In this document: one piece after another, positions 54,327 through 64,000 of the stretch
How the letters are laid out: each line of letters starts with the position of its first letter
Position numbering within the stretch: position 1 is the stretch's first letter
NCBI GenBank assembly: GCA_001972305.1
Contig: BDDD01001494.1
Coordinates: 27,794-91,793 of the forward strand
From: Cephalotus follicularis
Taxonomy: Eukaryota > Streptophyta > Magnoliopsida > Oxalidales > Cephalotaceae
Reading direction: 5' to 3'
DNA length: 64,000 bases
Notes under the pieces: model-generated
The model's input: the letters and a program-made list of their open reading frames with translations, nothing else
The model's database searches: none
What the model was told of the DNA's origin: nothing
Program-made: the position numbers and the translations under genes

Positions 54327-54605
54327 GTCGATGTCTATTATTAGGCGTCGATGTCTTTGTCCATCAGCGTCGACGTTCAAGTCCTTAGTGTCAGCGCTTT
54401 CCACTGTTTGAAGATGTCAATGTCCGTCTTTATATGCATCGATGCTCAAGGTATGGAACCTTAAACGTCAGTGTATTGCTTAAGGCGTCGACGCGTTAAG
54501 GTAGGAACCTTAGGCGTTGACGTGTAATACATCAAAATCAAAGCAGATAACCCAAGGGCGTCGATGTTATTTAAAGACGTCGACGTGTTTCGAACCCCAG
54601 TCGTC
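54327..54605 (-). repeat. Phased palindrome cluster, A2 3' LTR, main
   Basis: First cores at 54327, 54347 and 54369, then continuing with GCGTCGACG, GCATCGATGC and GCGTTGACG variants. It is at the same LTR position as the CAG-armed cluster of A1, but with GCG/ACG arms. The 5' LTR copy is at 61650-61930. Confidence 0.8.
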
Positions 54606-55338
54606 TTCTTCCTCATGACGTGAAAACAGTGACCATCAAAATCCACATTCATGTAAGATAACATGTAATCAAGGCAGGAAACCAACATGCAGATACATAT
54701 CACATATCTAGCATAACATGTCATTGATCTAGTGATGAAACAATTCAATAATCATGCAATCTATGCACCAAAACCATAATCCAAGCATGAACATCAATCT
54801 CAAGAATACAGTTATGGCTTCCCCTACCTTTTGGTTCCAAGTTAGGAACTAGAAACTCCACCTCTATAAGTCCTAGAATCAGCCACAGTAGCTCCAAGGA
54901 TCGTCCCATTGCTGCTAGCCCACAACTTCAAGTTCCAAGCTCCAAAACGCTCAACAATGTGGTTCCCTTCTCTCTTTAACTTTCTGTTTCTTATTTTGGT
55001 GTTTTAGCCGAACCAAGGATGAAGAGAGGAGCATTTATGCTTTGGGAACCCTCTCTCTCCTTCTCTATATCTGTTGCATGCACCCTCTCTTGTGTCCTCC
55101 ACCTTCACTTACTGGTTTTGTCCCTTTTCTCTTCATTTTTTTAGGTTACAGGTCATGAAGGTTCAGCCCCCTTGCATGCCAAAGGTTGAGGGAACGTTTT
55201 GGTGCATGTTTGGCATCGGGCCGCATGGCCAACACGTTGCATTTGGTGCTCCTAGACGCCTGCAAGGTGATCCAGAATTGTTTCCCTTAGCACGTTAATT
55301 TATCAGCAGAATAATGTGCCCGTCATTCGATGTTACGC

Positions 55339-55490
55339 ATCGACGTCTTGTTTAGACATCGATGTCTTTTCCCCTTTTTACACGAGGGCGTCGATGTTCT
55401 CACTTGCATCGATGTGCATGTGCTTGCAGTTACGTGTGTCTCTCTGTTCCAAAGGCATCGATGCATTCAGAAAGGCGTCGACGCGATTTC
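55339..55490 (-). repeat. Phased palindrome cluster, A2 3' LTR, U3 end
   Basis: GCATCGACG, ACATCGATG, GCGTCGATG and GCGTCGACGC sites at about 18-21 bp steps (for example 55339, 55358, 55390, 55408, 55457, 55477). The 5' LTR copy is at 62660-62815. Confidence 0.75.
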
Positions 55491-55659
55491 CCCAAAACAG
55501 CACCGTTTTTCATCAAATTTGCCCTTTTTACATTTGTTTAACATTTTTTATCCCAAAATCAATATCATTAGAGTTTGGAAAATCCATCATATTATTAATC
55601 CCATAATAAAAGTACATTTACATCGTGAAATTATAACATATAAAATCTCGGACGTTACA

Positions 55660-55678
55660 TCCACCCCTCCTTCAAGGA
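55660..55678 (-). promoter_or_regulatory. A2 polypurine tract
   Basis: The minus strand reads TCCTTGAAGGAGGGGTGGA next to the LTR end. Confidence 0.8.
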
Positions 55679-55704
55679 ATTTCGTCCTCGAAATTAAAAC
55701 CATA

Positions 55705-56900
55705 CTAGAACAAGTGCGGGTAACGCTCTCGGATACTCTCCTCGCTTTCCCAGGTTTCTTCGTCCGGTCGGTGGAAATGCCATTGAACCTTGACCATGGA
55801 GATGGTTCGGTTCCTCAAAACCTGCGTCTTCCACTCTAGATTCTGTATCGGCAACTCCTCACAAGATAGGTCAACTCTTACCGGAACAGCCTCATAATCA
55901 AGGACATGTGATGGGTCCGGGATACATCTCCTCAGCATAGACACATGAAAGACGTCATGCACATTTGACAGTGCAGGAGGTAAGGCAAGCTGGTAGGCTA
56001 CCTCCTCAACTCTCTCCAAAATCTCAAAAGGACAAATGTAGCGTGGAGCTAATTTTCCCTTATTCCCAAACCTTTACACGCCCTTTCATGGTGAAACCTT
56101 GAAGAACACATGACCACCAACATTGAAGGTCAAAGGCCTCCTCTTGACACTGTCCACATAGCTCTTCTGCCGACTCTGAGCAGTAAGTAGCTTTTCTTTG
56201 ATCACCTTGATCTTTTCTGAAGTTTCTTCCACCGACTCAGTCCCGAGTAAAGGTCTCTCCCTGACCTCATCCCAACATACAAGAGATCTACACTTCCTCC
56301 CATACAGTGCTTCAAATGGTTCCATGCCGATACTGGAATGATAGCTGTTATTATAGGAGAACTCTATCCAAGCAATGTGATCTTCCCATGTACCAGCAAA
56401 GCCAATAACGCAAGCCCGTAGCATATCCTCCAAGGTCTGGATGGTACGCTCAGACTGCCCATCTGTCTGAGGGTGGAAGGCAGTACCCAGGTTCAGCTTC
56501 GTCTCGAAAGCTGTGTGGAATCTCTTCTAGAAGTTGGAAGTGAAGATGGCATCTCTATCACATACGAACACCGTGTAGCCTCACTATCTCCTTCACATAC
56601 AAACGAGCCAGCTTGCTCGCAGAAACAGTAACGTGTGTAGGAAGAAAGTGCGTTGATTTGGTGAGTCTATCTATGATAACCCACACGCATTGTGGAGACT
56701 CCGAGTAAGAGGAAAACCCGAAACAAAATCCATCGTAACATGTCCCACTTCCACTCTGGTATTGGTAAAGGTTGTAGCAACCCTGCCGGTCTCTGGTGCT
56801 CGGCCTTGACTGTCTGACAAGTCAAACATCTTACCACATACTCGGCGATCCCTCGTTTCATACCAGGCCACCAGTAATCCCTCTTCATATCTTGGTACAT
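55705..56900 (-). pseudogene. pol: A2 integrase and chromodomain-like tail
   Basis: The tail (55705-56019) contains [21 protein letters not shown] and VKVQWHFHRPDEETWE, ending RYPHLF. A stop near 56076 (GV*RFG) and a frameshift separate it from 56086-56433 ([38 protein letters not shown]). The core around 56434-56666 has frameshifts and lacks 12 bases (near 56571) that A1 keeps. The zinc-finger part reads [21 protein letters not shown] and [12 protein letters not shown] (56667-56900). Confidence 0.9.
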
Positions 56901-57648
56901 TTTTGTGCTACAGGGTGAATGCTGTACTGAGATCTATGAGCCCCATAAAGTAACTCACTCTTCAACCCAGGTTCATTCGAAAGACACACACGTCCCCGAA
57001 ATCTTAAGACACCATTGGCATGTACCCAAAAATCAGACTCCGAGTCCAGATTCTCTAAAATCTTTTGCAATTCATGATCGTGTGCTTGAGCGTTCTTTAT
57101 TTCATCAAGCAAAATAGGCTATACCCTCATACTAGCCATAAAGACTCTAGGTGACTGATTAAACAGAAACCACTCTTGGAGGTCTTCTAACATGTTCCAT
57201 TGCGACACCATCGCACTGGCAACCATAGCCTTGCGACTCAAGGCATAAGTGACCACATTTGCTTTCCCTGGGTGCTGCTGAACACTGCAACCATAGTCGT
57301 TAAAGAATTCTACCACCTACGTTGCCTCATGTTCAGTGTATCCTGACAAAACAGATACCTTAAACTCTTATGATCTGTAAAGATCTCAAACTGCGCCCCA
57401 TAAAGACAGTGTCTCCACTTCTGAAGGGCAATGATGATAGCTGCGAGTTGAAGTTCATGTGTTGGGTAGTTTTCTTCATATGGCTTTATCTTCCTAGAAG
57501 CATAAGCGATCACTCTTCCTTGCTGCATCAGCACGCAGCCCAAGCCCTTACCCGATACATCACTGTAGACTGCAAAGCCCTCATTACCATCAGGTAATGC
57601 CAAGACAGGAGCGGAAACCAACCGATCCTTCAGTTCACGAAAATTAGC
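56885..57648 (-). pseudogene. pol: A2 RNase H and RNase H-integrase linker
   Basis: 57310-57621: [43 protein letters not shown] one-base deletion shifts the frame to 57119-57316, where the family motif ADALS reads TYALS, so an active-site Asp is lost. 56885-57112 contains the linker and [13 protein letters not shown], where a one-base deletion breaks the HPGSTKMYQD motif. Confidence 0.88.
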
Positions 57649-58314
57649 TTAACAATCTTTATCCCAGACAAATAATGTCTTTTTCTGGGTTAGTCTAGTC
57701 AAGGGCATGGCTATCCTTGAAAAGTTCTGGATAAACCTCCTGTAATACCCCGCCAAGCCAAGAAAACTACATACCTCCATCACATTCTTCGGTTGTGGCC
57801 GATCTCGCACAACTTCGGTCTTTGACGAATCCACCCTCAAGCCTTCTCCAGATACGATGCGACCAAGAAAGATCACATGATCAAGCCAGAATTCACAATT
57901 GCCGAACTTGGCGTACAACCGATGTTCTCTAAGAAACTGCAATACTAGCTTCAGATGGTGAGTGTGCTCCTCCTCAATCCTTGAATATACCAGTATGTCA
58001 TCAATAAACACCATGACAAACTGATCCAGGTACGGCTGACATACGTCGTTCATCAATGACATGAAAGTTACGGGCGCATTGGTAACACCGAATGGCATCA
58101 CCAAGAACTCGTAATTACCATACCGTGTCCGGAAGGCAATCTTCTCAATGTCTCCTTCCCTTATTCTCAGTTGGTGATAACCCGATCTCAAATCGAGCTT
58201 GGAAAACACCCTTGATCCTTGCAACCGGTCAAACAACTCCTCAATGTGGGGTAAAGGATACTTGTTCTTGATAGTTACCTTATTCAACATTCTGTAGTCG
58301 ATGCAGAGCCTCAT
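57649..58314 (-). pseudogene. pol: A2 reverse transcriptase core
   Basis: 221-aa open piece with [48 protein letters not shown] and the catalytic box [10 protein letters not shown] with both Asp residues, then [15 protein letters not shown]. It ends in a GAA-to-TAA type stop (DC*ANF) and is preceded by a TAG stop (KKDG*MRL). This is the domain missing from A1. Confidence 0.92.
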
Positions 58315-59252
58315 CTACCCATCTTTCTTCTTGAAAAATAACACCGGCGCACCCCACGGAGAAACACTGGGTCTAACAAAACCCTTATAAATCAGGTCTT
58401 GTAACAGTAACTTCAGCACTCGTAACTCGGTAGGAGCCATCTGATAAGGTGATTTAGAGATAGGAGTCGTTCCAGGACCAAGTTCAATAACGAACTCCAT
58501 ACTCTTCTTCGGTGGTAAAGATCCCAAGTCATCAGGAAATACATTCGGAAATTCAGACACCACTGGAATCTCTTCCACGCTCAACCCCTTTTCTTTCCTT
58601 TGATCGATTACATAAGCCAGGTATCCCTCACATCCCTTTCTAGATACTACAATGCTCAAATAAAGGATATGATCGATGTCGAGAACCCTTTGTCTCCCTT
58701 GAACTGGAATTTCATTCTGTCGGGTAGACAAAAATTCACAGTTTTATTATAACAATCCATGCAAGCATGGTGTGCTGAAAGCCAATCCATCCCCAGTATA
58801 ACATCGAAGTCACGGATAGGCAGTACTATCAAATTTGAATACAAAGGAATGCCTGCCATAGACATCTCGCAACTCCTATATATGCAGTCAGTGTACATAG
58901 AAGTCCCAGTCAGTGTACTCACATTAAGCATATATGACATACAGTCAGGGGTGACATCTAAACAAGATGGAAAACGTGCAGATATAAAAGAATGCGTTGC
59001 TCCAGAATCCATCAACACTCTAGCAGAAAAACCATATATATACAGAGTACCTCTAACAACAGAAGTCGACTCTGGAACCTCTGTCTGAGCAAGTACAAAA
59101 ACTCTACCATTTGCGACGCCCTTGCTAGTGTCCTTCCTCTGTGACGGTCTCGCCGCCGTACCACTACTACTTCCTGGCCCAGTAGGCGCTGTAGCTGAAC
59201 TCTTTGGACAGTCTTTCACTGAATGACTAGGTGCCCCGCACCTCAAGCACAA
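58315..59252 (-). pseudogene. pol: A2 zinc knuckle, protease and start of RT
   Basis: 58656-59252: knuckle CLRCGAPSHSVKDC, then KGVANGRVFVLAQ, the retropepsin motif LMDSGATHSFIS intact, and [22 protein letters not shown] frameshift around 58700 leads to 58315-58731 with the linker [43 protein letters not shown] and [17 protein letters not shown]. Confidence 0.9.
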
Positions 59253-60255
59253 ACCATTAAACCTCTAGATATCTTTCTGTTGGTGTCCCGTGCGACTACA
59301 ATAATAACAACCTCCGGATATAGCATTACTCCCCTGGCTGGGAGAACCCTGTGAAGCTGTCTGCTGAGACTTGTTCTTGGATGACTTTGTTGGAGAACCA
59401 CCATCTTGCCATTTCGACGATGCTGGTCTGGACTGTGTAGGACTCTGTTTATTCTGCTATGCGCGAGTTCTCTCAGCCCGGTCTCACTGGATATGGTCTC
59501 CAGTAATCTTACTTTCTGTGCAACCTCCACAAAAGTCCCCAGTTCCATGGCCCTAATTCTTGATCGAAGGTCCTGCCGCAGACCTCTCAGGAATCTCCAT
59601 ATCTTCTTCACTTCATCAGCTACCAGATAGGGTGAATGTTTGTCTAGCTCCATGAACCTTGCTTGATACTCTGTCACCATCATCTCTCCCAGTCGCAACT
59701 CCAAGAGCTTCGTCTCCCGGCGCTCTTGTTCAATTCGTGGAACATATGTCTCCAAGAACTCTATCTGGAATCTTCCCCAAGTACTGTCAAGCCTCTGAGA
59801 TTCCCATTTTTCTTCGACCATCTCCCACCAATGAGTGGCCTCACCCACAGACGGTATACAACAAACTTCAGTTTTTGATTATCAGTACAGTCCATTACTT
59901 CAAAGATTTTCTCCAAGTCCTGCATCTATCTCTCAGCAACGATAGCATCAGGTTCCCCCCGGAAACTGGGTGGATTCAGCCTCATGAAACTTTCAATGTC
60001 CCTCCCAAACTGGCTACCATCCTCTCCCGGGCAGTGGTCGGGAGCTCTATGTTGCGGCAGTGCTTGCGCGTAGTACTGGCGCATCTCCTCTGAATTAGCC
60101 ATATTAAAGGCCATCTATTGCTGAAAATAATCTACAATTCAGGTCATCGGATCTCTATCATCCTAGAGGACATTCATCCCTTGCGGGACATTCGTTTCCT
60201 CTGGGGCATTGGCTCCAACAACTCTAGCCCTAACACGTGTTCTCCTTCGGTCCAT
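59243..60255 (-). pseudogene. gag: A2 gag
   Basis: Starts MDRRRTRVRARVVGANAPEE at 60255 and breaks after MNVL. It resumes at MAFNMANSEEMRQYYAQALP (59926-60114) with FMRLNPPSFRGEPDAIVAER, then GEATHWWEMVEEKWESQRLD and MVTEYQARFMELDKHSPYL (59243-59848). The first knuckle near 59290 is frameshifted. It is the most complete gag of the A family here and shows what A1 has lost. Confidence 0.88.
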
Positions 60256-60351
60256 TGGTTCCTATAAGAAGGATGACGATTAGTCACGACTTTAGGAAAA
60301 CAATTCACTAATTGCCAAGGAAAATATCCTAACTAAGCATATATGGAATAT

Positions 60352-60363
60352 GCTCTAATACTA
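60352..60363 (-). promoter_or_regulatory. A2 primer binding site, decayed
   Basis: The minus strand reads TAGTATTAGAGC, compared with TGGTATCAGAGC in A1. Two changes, both transitions (G to A, C to T), fit deamination. Confidence 0.7.
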
Positions 60364-61649
60364 TTGTTGTCATACACCGTTTTCGACAAACGCACATAAA
60401 GGTGGTAAAGGCAATTAACATAAAGATTCAGCTTATGTGAAAACCGTAAAATTTAAACTTTTCAAATAAGATATCAGTTGCGGAAGCATTAAAGTCATAA
60501 GCTGAAAAACATGTAATGTGCATCCCATACCACACGCTACTCAAAACAAGTCTGTCATAGTTAAAAGCCCACAAAATGGAGCGTTATCCATAATACATTA
60601 TTACAACCCATCGTTGAACAAAACCAGATTATTACAAACCAGAAGAATATAAAACAAACAACAGCAACATAAGGCTTCTTCTTCGTCCAAGCTAGTCCAA
60701 CCAGTCCACTAGATCAATCTGTAAAGTAGGGGGTTAGCCTTTGTCCTCACTCGGCTAAGTCATAAAGGTAGCTCGGGATCAACATTAAATGCATGTCATG
60801 TGATGTATGCATAAATGATGCAGTGCAGGAAATACCAGTTTATATATACATGAAAAATATATTTACAATAACAGTACAGTAAAAATAACAGTAGGGACAT
60901 ATATATGAAATATATATGTATGCAATAACAGTACAGTAGTAGTCCGACCAGGGCTACATCAACAGGCATAGTAATGTCTGAAAAGGACCAACAGGTAGTA
61001 CAGTAAGTCCGTAAAAGAACCTCAATAGGCAGGTAGTATGTGTAAGGCCGCCATTTCCTGGCCCCGCATTACACTCCCACTTTGGTCCCTTCTCCAGGAA
61101 ACCAAGCGAGGCAACAATACAGTGCAATGAGTTACCCAGCCAACTCTTGGCTCCTAGGTCAATCCTACCACTAGTCGACGCTGGCAATCTCCGCCATGCA
61201 ACTAGTGGCTCAAGCACAAACACAGTAATTTCACAGAGCAACACAGTGAATCGATATAGTAAAAGTGCAGTAAATAGTACAGTAGTGATCGTTTAGATCA
61301 ACAACAGGCAGTTCATGTCAAAATATTTTCAAAGGTGCTAACATTTGAAATGTGTATTTCCAATAGATAGACAATACCTTAAACAGTTTAGTAGCAAAAA
61401 TCGCTTTCCAAAGATGTTCGAAAATATAGCAGTATTAATTTTATATTTTCGTACCCAACATAGTAGTTTTCGACTCGTATATGCACTTCTAATGTAACAA
61501 TACTTAGAAATCATAATCAAATGATAAAGAGTCAATAACAAGCAGTAAACAGTACATATGCAATGCATACAAATGCTTAAATGCGTCCCAACAGGAATCG
61601 GGATCGATTCGTATCGTTAAATAAGAGAACTCCAAAACAGTACAAGAAG

Positions 61650-61930
61650 GCGTCGCTGTCTATTATTAGACGTCGATGTCTCTGTCCCTCAACATCGACG
61701 TTCAAGCCCTTAGTGTCAGCGCTTTCCACTGTTTGAAGACGTCGATGTCCATATTTATATGCATCGACGCTCAAGGTATGGAACCTTAAACGTCAGCGTA
61801 TTGCTTAAGGTGTCGACGCGTTAAGGAAGGAACCTTAGTCGTCGACGTGTAATACGTTAAAATCCAAGAAGATAACCCTAGGGCGTCGATGTTATTTAAA
61901 GACGTCGACGTGTTTCGAACGCCAGTCGTC
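61650..61930 (-). repeat. Phased palindrome cluster, A2 5' LTR, main
   Basis: GCGTCGCTG, ACGTCGATG, GCATCGACGC and GTCGACGCG variants matching 54327-54605. Confidence 0.8.
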
Positions 61931-62659
61931 TTCTTCCTCACGATGTGATAAACAATGACCATCAAAATCCACATACATGCAAGATAACATGTAATCAAGG
62001 TAGGAAACCACCATGCAGATACATATCACATATCCAGCATAATGTGGCATTGATCCAGTGATGAAACAATTCAATAATCATGCAATCTATGCACCAAAAC
62101 CATAGTCCAAGAATGAACATCAATCTCAAGAATACAGTTATGGCTTCCCCTACCTTTACGTTCCAAGTTAGGAACTAGAAAGTCCACCTCTTTAAGTCCT
62201 AGAACCGGCCACAGCAGCTCCAAAGATTGTCCCAATGCTGCTAGCCCACAGCTTCAACTTCCAAGCTCCAAAACGCTCAACAATGGTGGTTCCCTTCTCT
62301 CTTCCATTTTCTGTATCTTATTCTAGGGTTTTAGCCGAACCAAGGATGAAGAGAGGAGCATTTATGCTTTGGGAACCCTCTCTCTCCTTCTCTATGTCTA
62401 TTGCATGCACCCTCTCCCCTGTCCTCCACCTTCACTTACTATTTTTGTCCCTTTTCTCTTCATTTTTGCAGGTTGCAGGTCATGAAGGTTCAGCCCCCTT
62501 GCATGCCAACGGTTGAGGACACGTTTTGGTGCATGTCTGGCATCGGACCGCTTGGCCAACATGTTGCATTTGGTGCTCCTAGATGCCTGCAAGGTGATAC
62601 AGAATTGTTTCCATTAGGACGTTACTCTTTCAGCAGAATAACGTGCCCCTCATTCGATG

Positions 62660-62815
62660 TTACGCATCGACGTCTTCTTTAGACGTCGATGTCTTTTCCC
62701 CTTTTTACACGAGGGCGTCGATGTTCTCAGTTGCATCGACGTGCATATGCATGCAGTTACGTGCGTCTCTCTGTTCCAAAGGCATCGATGCGTTCAGAAA
62801 GACGTCGATGCATTT
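62660..62815 (-). repeat. Phased palindrome cluster, A2 5' LTR, U3 end
   Basis: GCATCGACG, ACGTCGATG, GCGTCGATG, GCATCGATGC and ACGTCGATGC sites. Two sites that read ATCGAT in the 3' LTR read GTCGAT or ATCGAC here, showing independent decay of the two LTRs. Confidence 0.78.
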
Positions 62816-62904
62816 TCCCCAAAACAACGCCGTTTTTCTTCAAAATTGCCCTTTTTACATTTCTTTAACATTTTTTTATCCCAAAATCAATATCATTAGA
62901 GTTT

Positions 62905-64000
62905 GGAAAAACCATAAAATTTAAACTGTTCAAATAAGATATCAGTTGCGGAAGCATTAAACTCATAAGCTGAAAAACACGTAACGTGCATCCCATACTA
63001 CACGCCACTCAAAACAAGTCTGCCATAGTTAAAAGCCCAAACAACGGAGCGTGATCCATAATACATTATTGCAACCCATCGTTGAACCAAACCAGATTAT
63101 TACAAAGCAGAAGAATATAAAACCAACAACAGCAACAAAAGGCTTCTTCTTCGTCCAACCTAGTCCAACCGGTCCACCGCATCAATCTGTAAAGTAGAGG
63201 GTTAGACTTTGTCCTCACTCGGCTAAGTCATAAAGGTAGCTCGGGTTAAACATTAAATGCATGTAATGTGATGTATGCATAAATGATGCAGTGCAGGAAA
63301 TACCTGTTTATATATATATGGAAAAAATATATATAATAGCAGTATAGTAAAAATAACAGTAGGGACATATATATGAAAAATATATAGTCTGGCCAGGGCT
63401 ACATCAACAGGCACAGTAATGTCCGAAAAGGACCAACAGCCAGTACAGTAAGTCCGTAAAAGGACCTCAACAGGCAGGCAGTATGTGTAATGCCGCCGTC
63501 TCCAGACCCCACGTTACACTCCCACTTCGGTCCCTTCTCCAGGCAACCAAGTGAGGCAACAGTACAGTGAGTTACCCAGCCAACTCCTGGCTCCTAGGTC
63601 AACCCTACCACTAGCTGGCGCTTGCAGTCTCCGCCATTCAACCAGTGGCTCAAGCACAAACACAGTAATTTCACAGAGCAACACAGTGAATCGATACAGT
63701 AAATAGTGTAGTGAACAGTACAGTAGTGATCGTTTAGATTGACAACAGGAAGTTCAATTCAAAATATTTTCAAAGGTGATAACATTTGAAATCTGTATTT
63801 CCAATAGATAGACAATACCTTAAACAGTTTAGTAGTGGAAATCGCTTTCCAAAGATGTTCGAAAGTATAACAATATTCATTTTATATTTTCGTACCCAAC
63901 ATAGTAGTTTTCAACTCGTACATGCACTTATAATATAACAATACTTAGAAATCATAATAAAATTATAACCAGTCAATAACAAGCAGTAAACAGTACATAT
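62905..64000 (-). repeat. Further A-type LTR, fused to A2 and cut by window end
   Basis: Starts within the LTR at ACCATAAAATTTAAACTG, equivalent to about 60445, and is homologous to 60445-61540. The first ~75 bases of this LTR and the last ~75 bases of the A2 LTR are missing. The junction lies in AAAACCATAA-like microhomology. It has the same hairpin-rich block (63400-63650) as the other A LTRs. Confidence 0.85.

Larger units (their letters stand above)
53814..55659 (-). repeat. A2 3' LTR, remaining part
   Basis: Resumes after the solo LTR with CCAACTCCTGGCTCC and matches 61139-62904. It contains palindrome clusters at 54327-54605 and 55339-55490, the donor-like AAAAGGTAGGGGAAG (54815-54832, minus) and ends CGGACGTTACA. 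Confidence 0.88.
50173..62904 (-). mobile_element. Gypsy element A2 (Tekay-type chromovirus)
   Basis: Minus-strand relative of A1 with 3' LTR (50173-50951 plus 53814-55659), polypurine tract, gag-pol with all domains in order (55705-60255), a decayed primer binding site (60352-60363) and 5' LTR (60368 to about 62904). The right LTR end is missing through fusion with another A LTR, so no target duplication can be read; the left flank is ACTGT. Many stops and frameshifts make it inactive. Confidence 0.9.
60368..62904 (-). repeat. A2 5' LTR, missing its outer end
   Basis: Starts TGTCATACACCG and matches the 3' LTR up to GAGTTTGGAAAA. The terminal U3 bases present at 55580-55659 (ending GACGTTACA) are missing. 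Palindrome clusters lie at 61650-61930 and 62660-62815, and the donor-like site near 62150. Confidence 0.88.

Overview
The window is plant nuclear DNA, most likely from a eudicot, and consists almost entirely of nested LTR retrotransposons. No host gene, tRNA, rRNA or CRISPR array could be supported. The plant assignment rests on Ty3/gypsy chromovirus polyproteins of the Tekay/Del type with long LTRs of about 2.6-2.8 kb, on primer binding sites complementary to initiator tRNA-Met (TGGTATCAGAG), and on a Sirevirus-type Ty1/copia relic with the diagnostic AAAAGGGGGAGAT polypurine tract. I name the gypsy families by LTR type: A (elements A1, A2, minus strand), B (B1, B2, minus strand), C (C1, plus strand) and D (plus- and minus-strand copies), plus a fragmentary type E.

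Layout. 1-3582: internally deleted Sirevirus on the minus strand; its polymerase is reduced to the last ~90 residues of RNase H, but a 438-aa extra ORF is intact. 3583-5382: minus-strand D-type LTR fragment. 5383-8761: E-type LTR pieces, tandem repeats and a gutted gypsy internal region. 8762-46168: a plus-strand D-type LTR split by A1. A1 (11081-45655, target duplication GATAC) carries B1 in its left LTR (12889-22281, duplication CATAA) and C1 in its gag region (26220-42668, duplication GATGG). C1 carries B2 in its 3' LTR (34208-40774, duplication GCTAG). This is a four-level nest in which every level is supported by a perfect 5-bp target duplication. 46169-48855: D-element pol tail, then two D LTR pieces head to head. 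48856-50172: plus-strand protease/reverse transcriptase relic, broken by A2 (50173 to about 62904). The left LTR of A2 contains a 2,862-bp solo LTR (50952-53813, duplication CCAAC). 62905-64000: a further A-type LTR joined to the right LTR of A2.

All gag-pol reading frames are broken by stops, frameshifts or deletions. The longest intact pieces are the 729-aa RNase H-integrase-chromodomain-like tail of C1, the 554-aa protease-linker/RT/RNase H ORF of B2 (integrase deleted in frame) and the 438-aa extra ORF of the Sirevirus.

The most unusual signal is not a gene. More than twenty clusters of a degenerate 6-bp palindrome (consensus RTCRAY, best form GTCGAC) occur in the LTRs of the copia element and of every gypsy family. 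Inside a cluster the palindromes are spaced 20-22 bp apart, about two helical turns, and the bases between them vary freely. The flanking arms differ between elements (CAGTCGACTG or GCGTCGACGC). In the gypsy LTRs the main cluster lies about 1.1-1.7 kb from the LTR start, mostly just downstream of an AGGTAGGGG splice-donor-like motif, and two LTR types also hold arrays of short hairpins.
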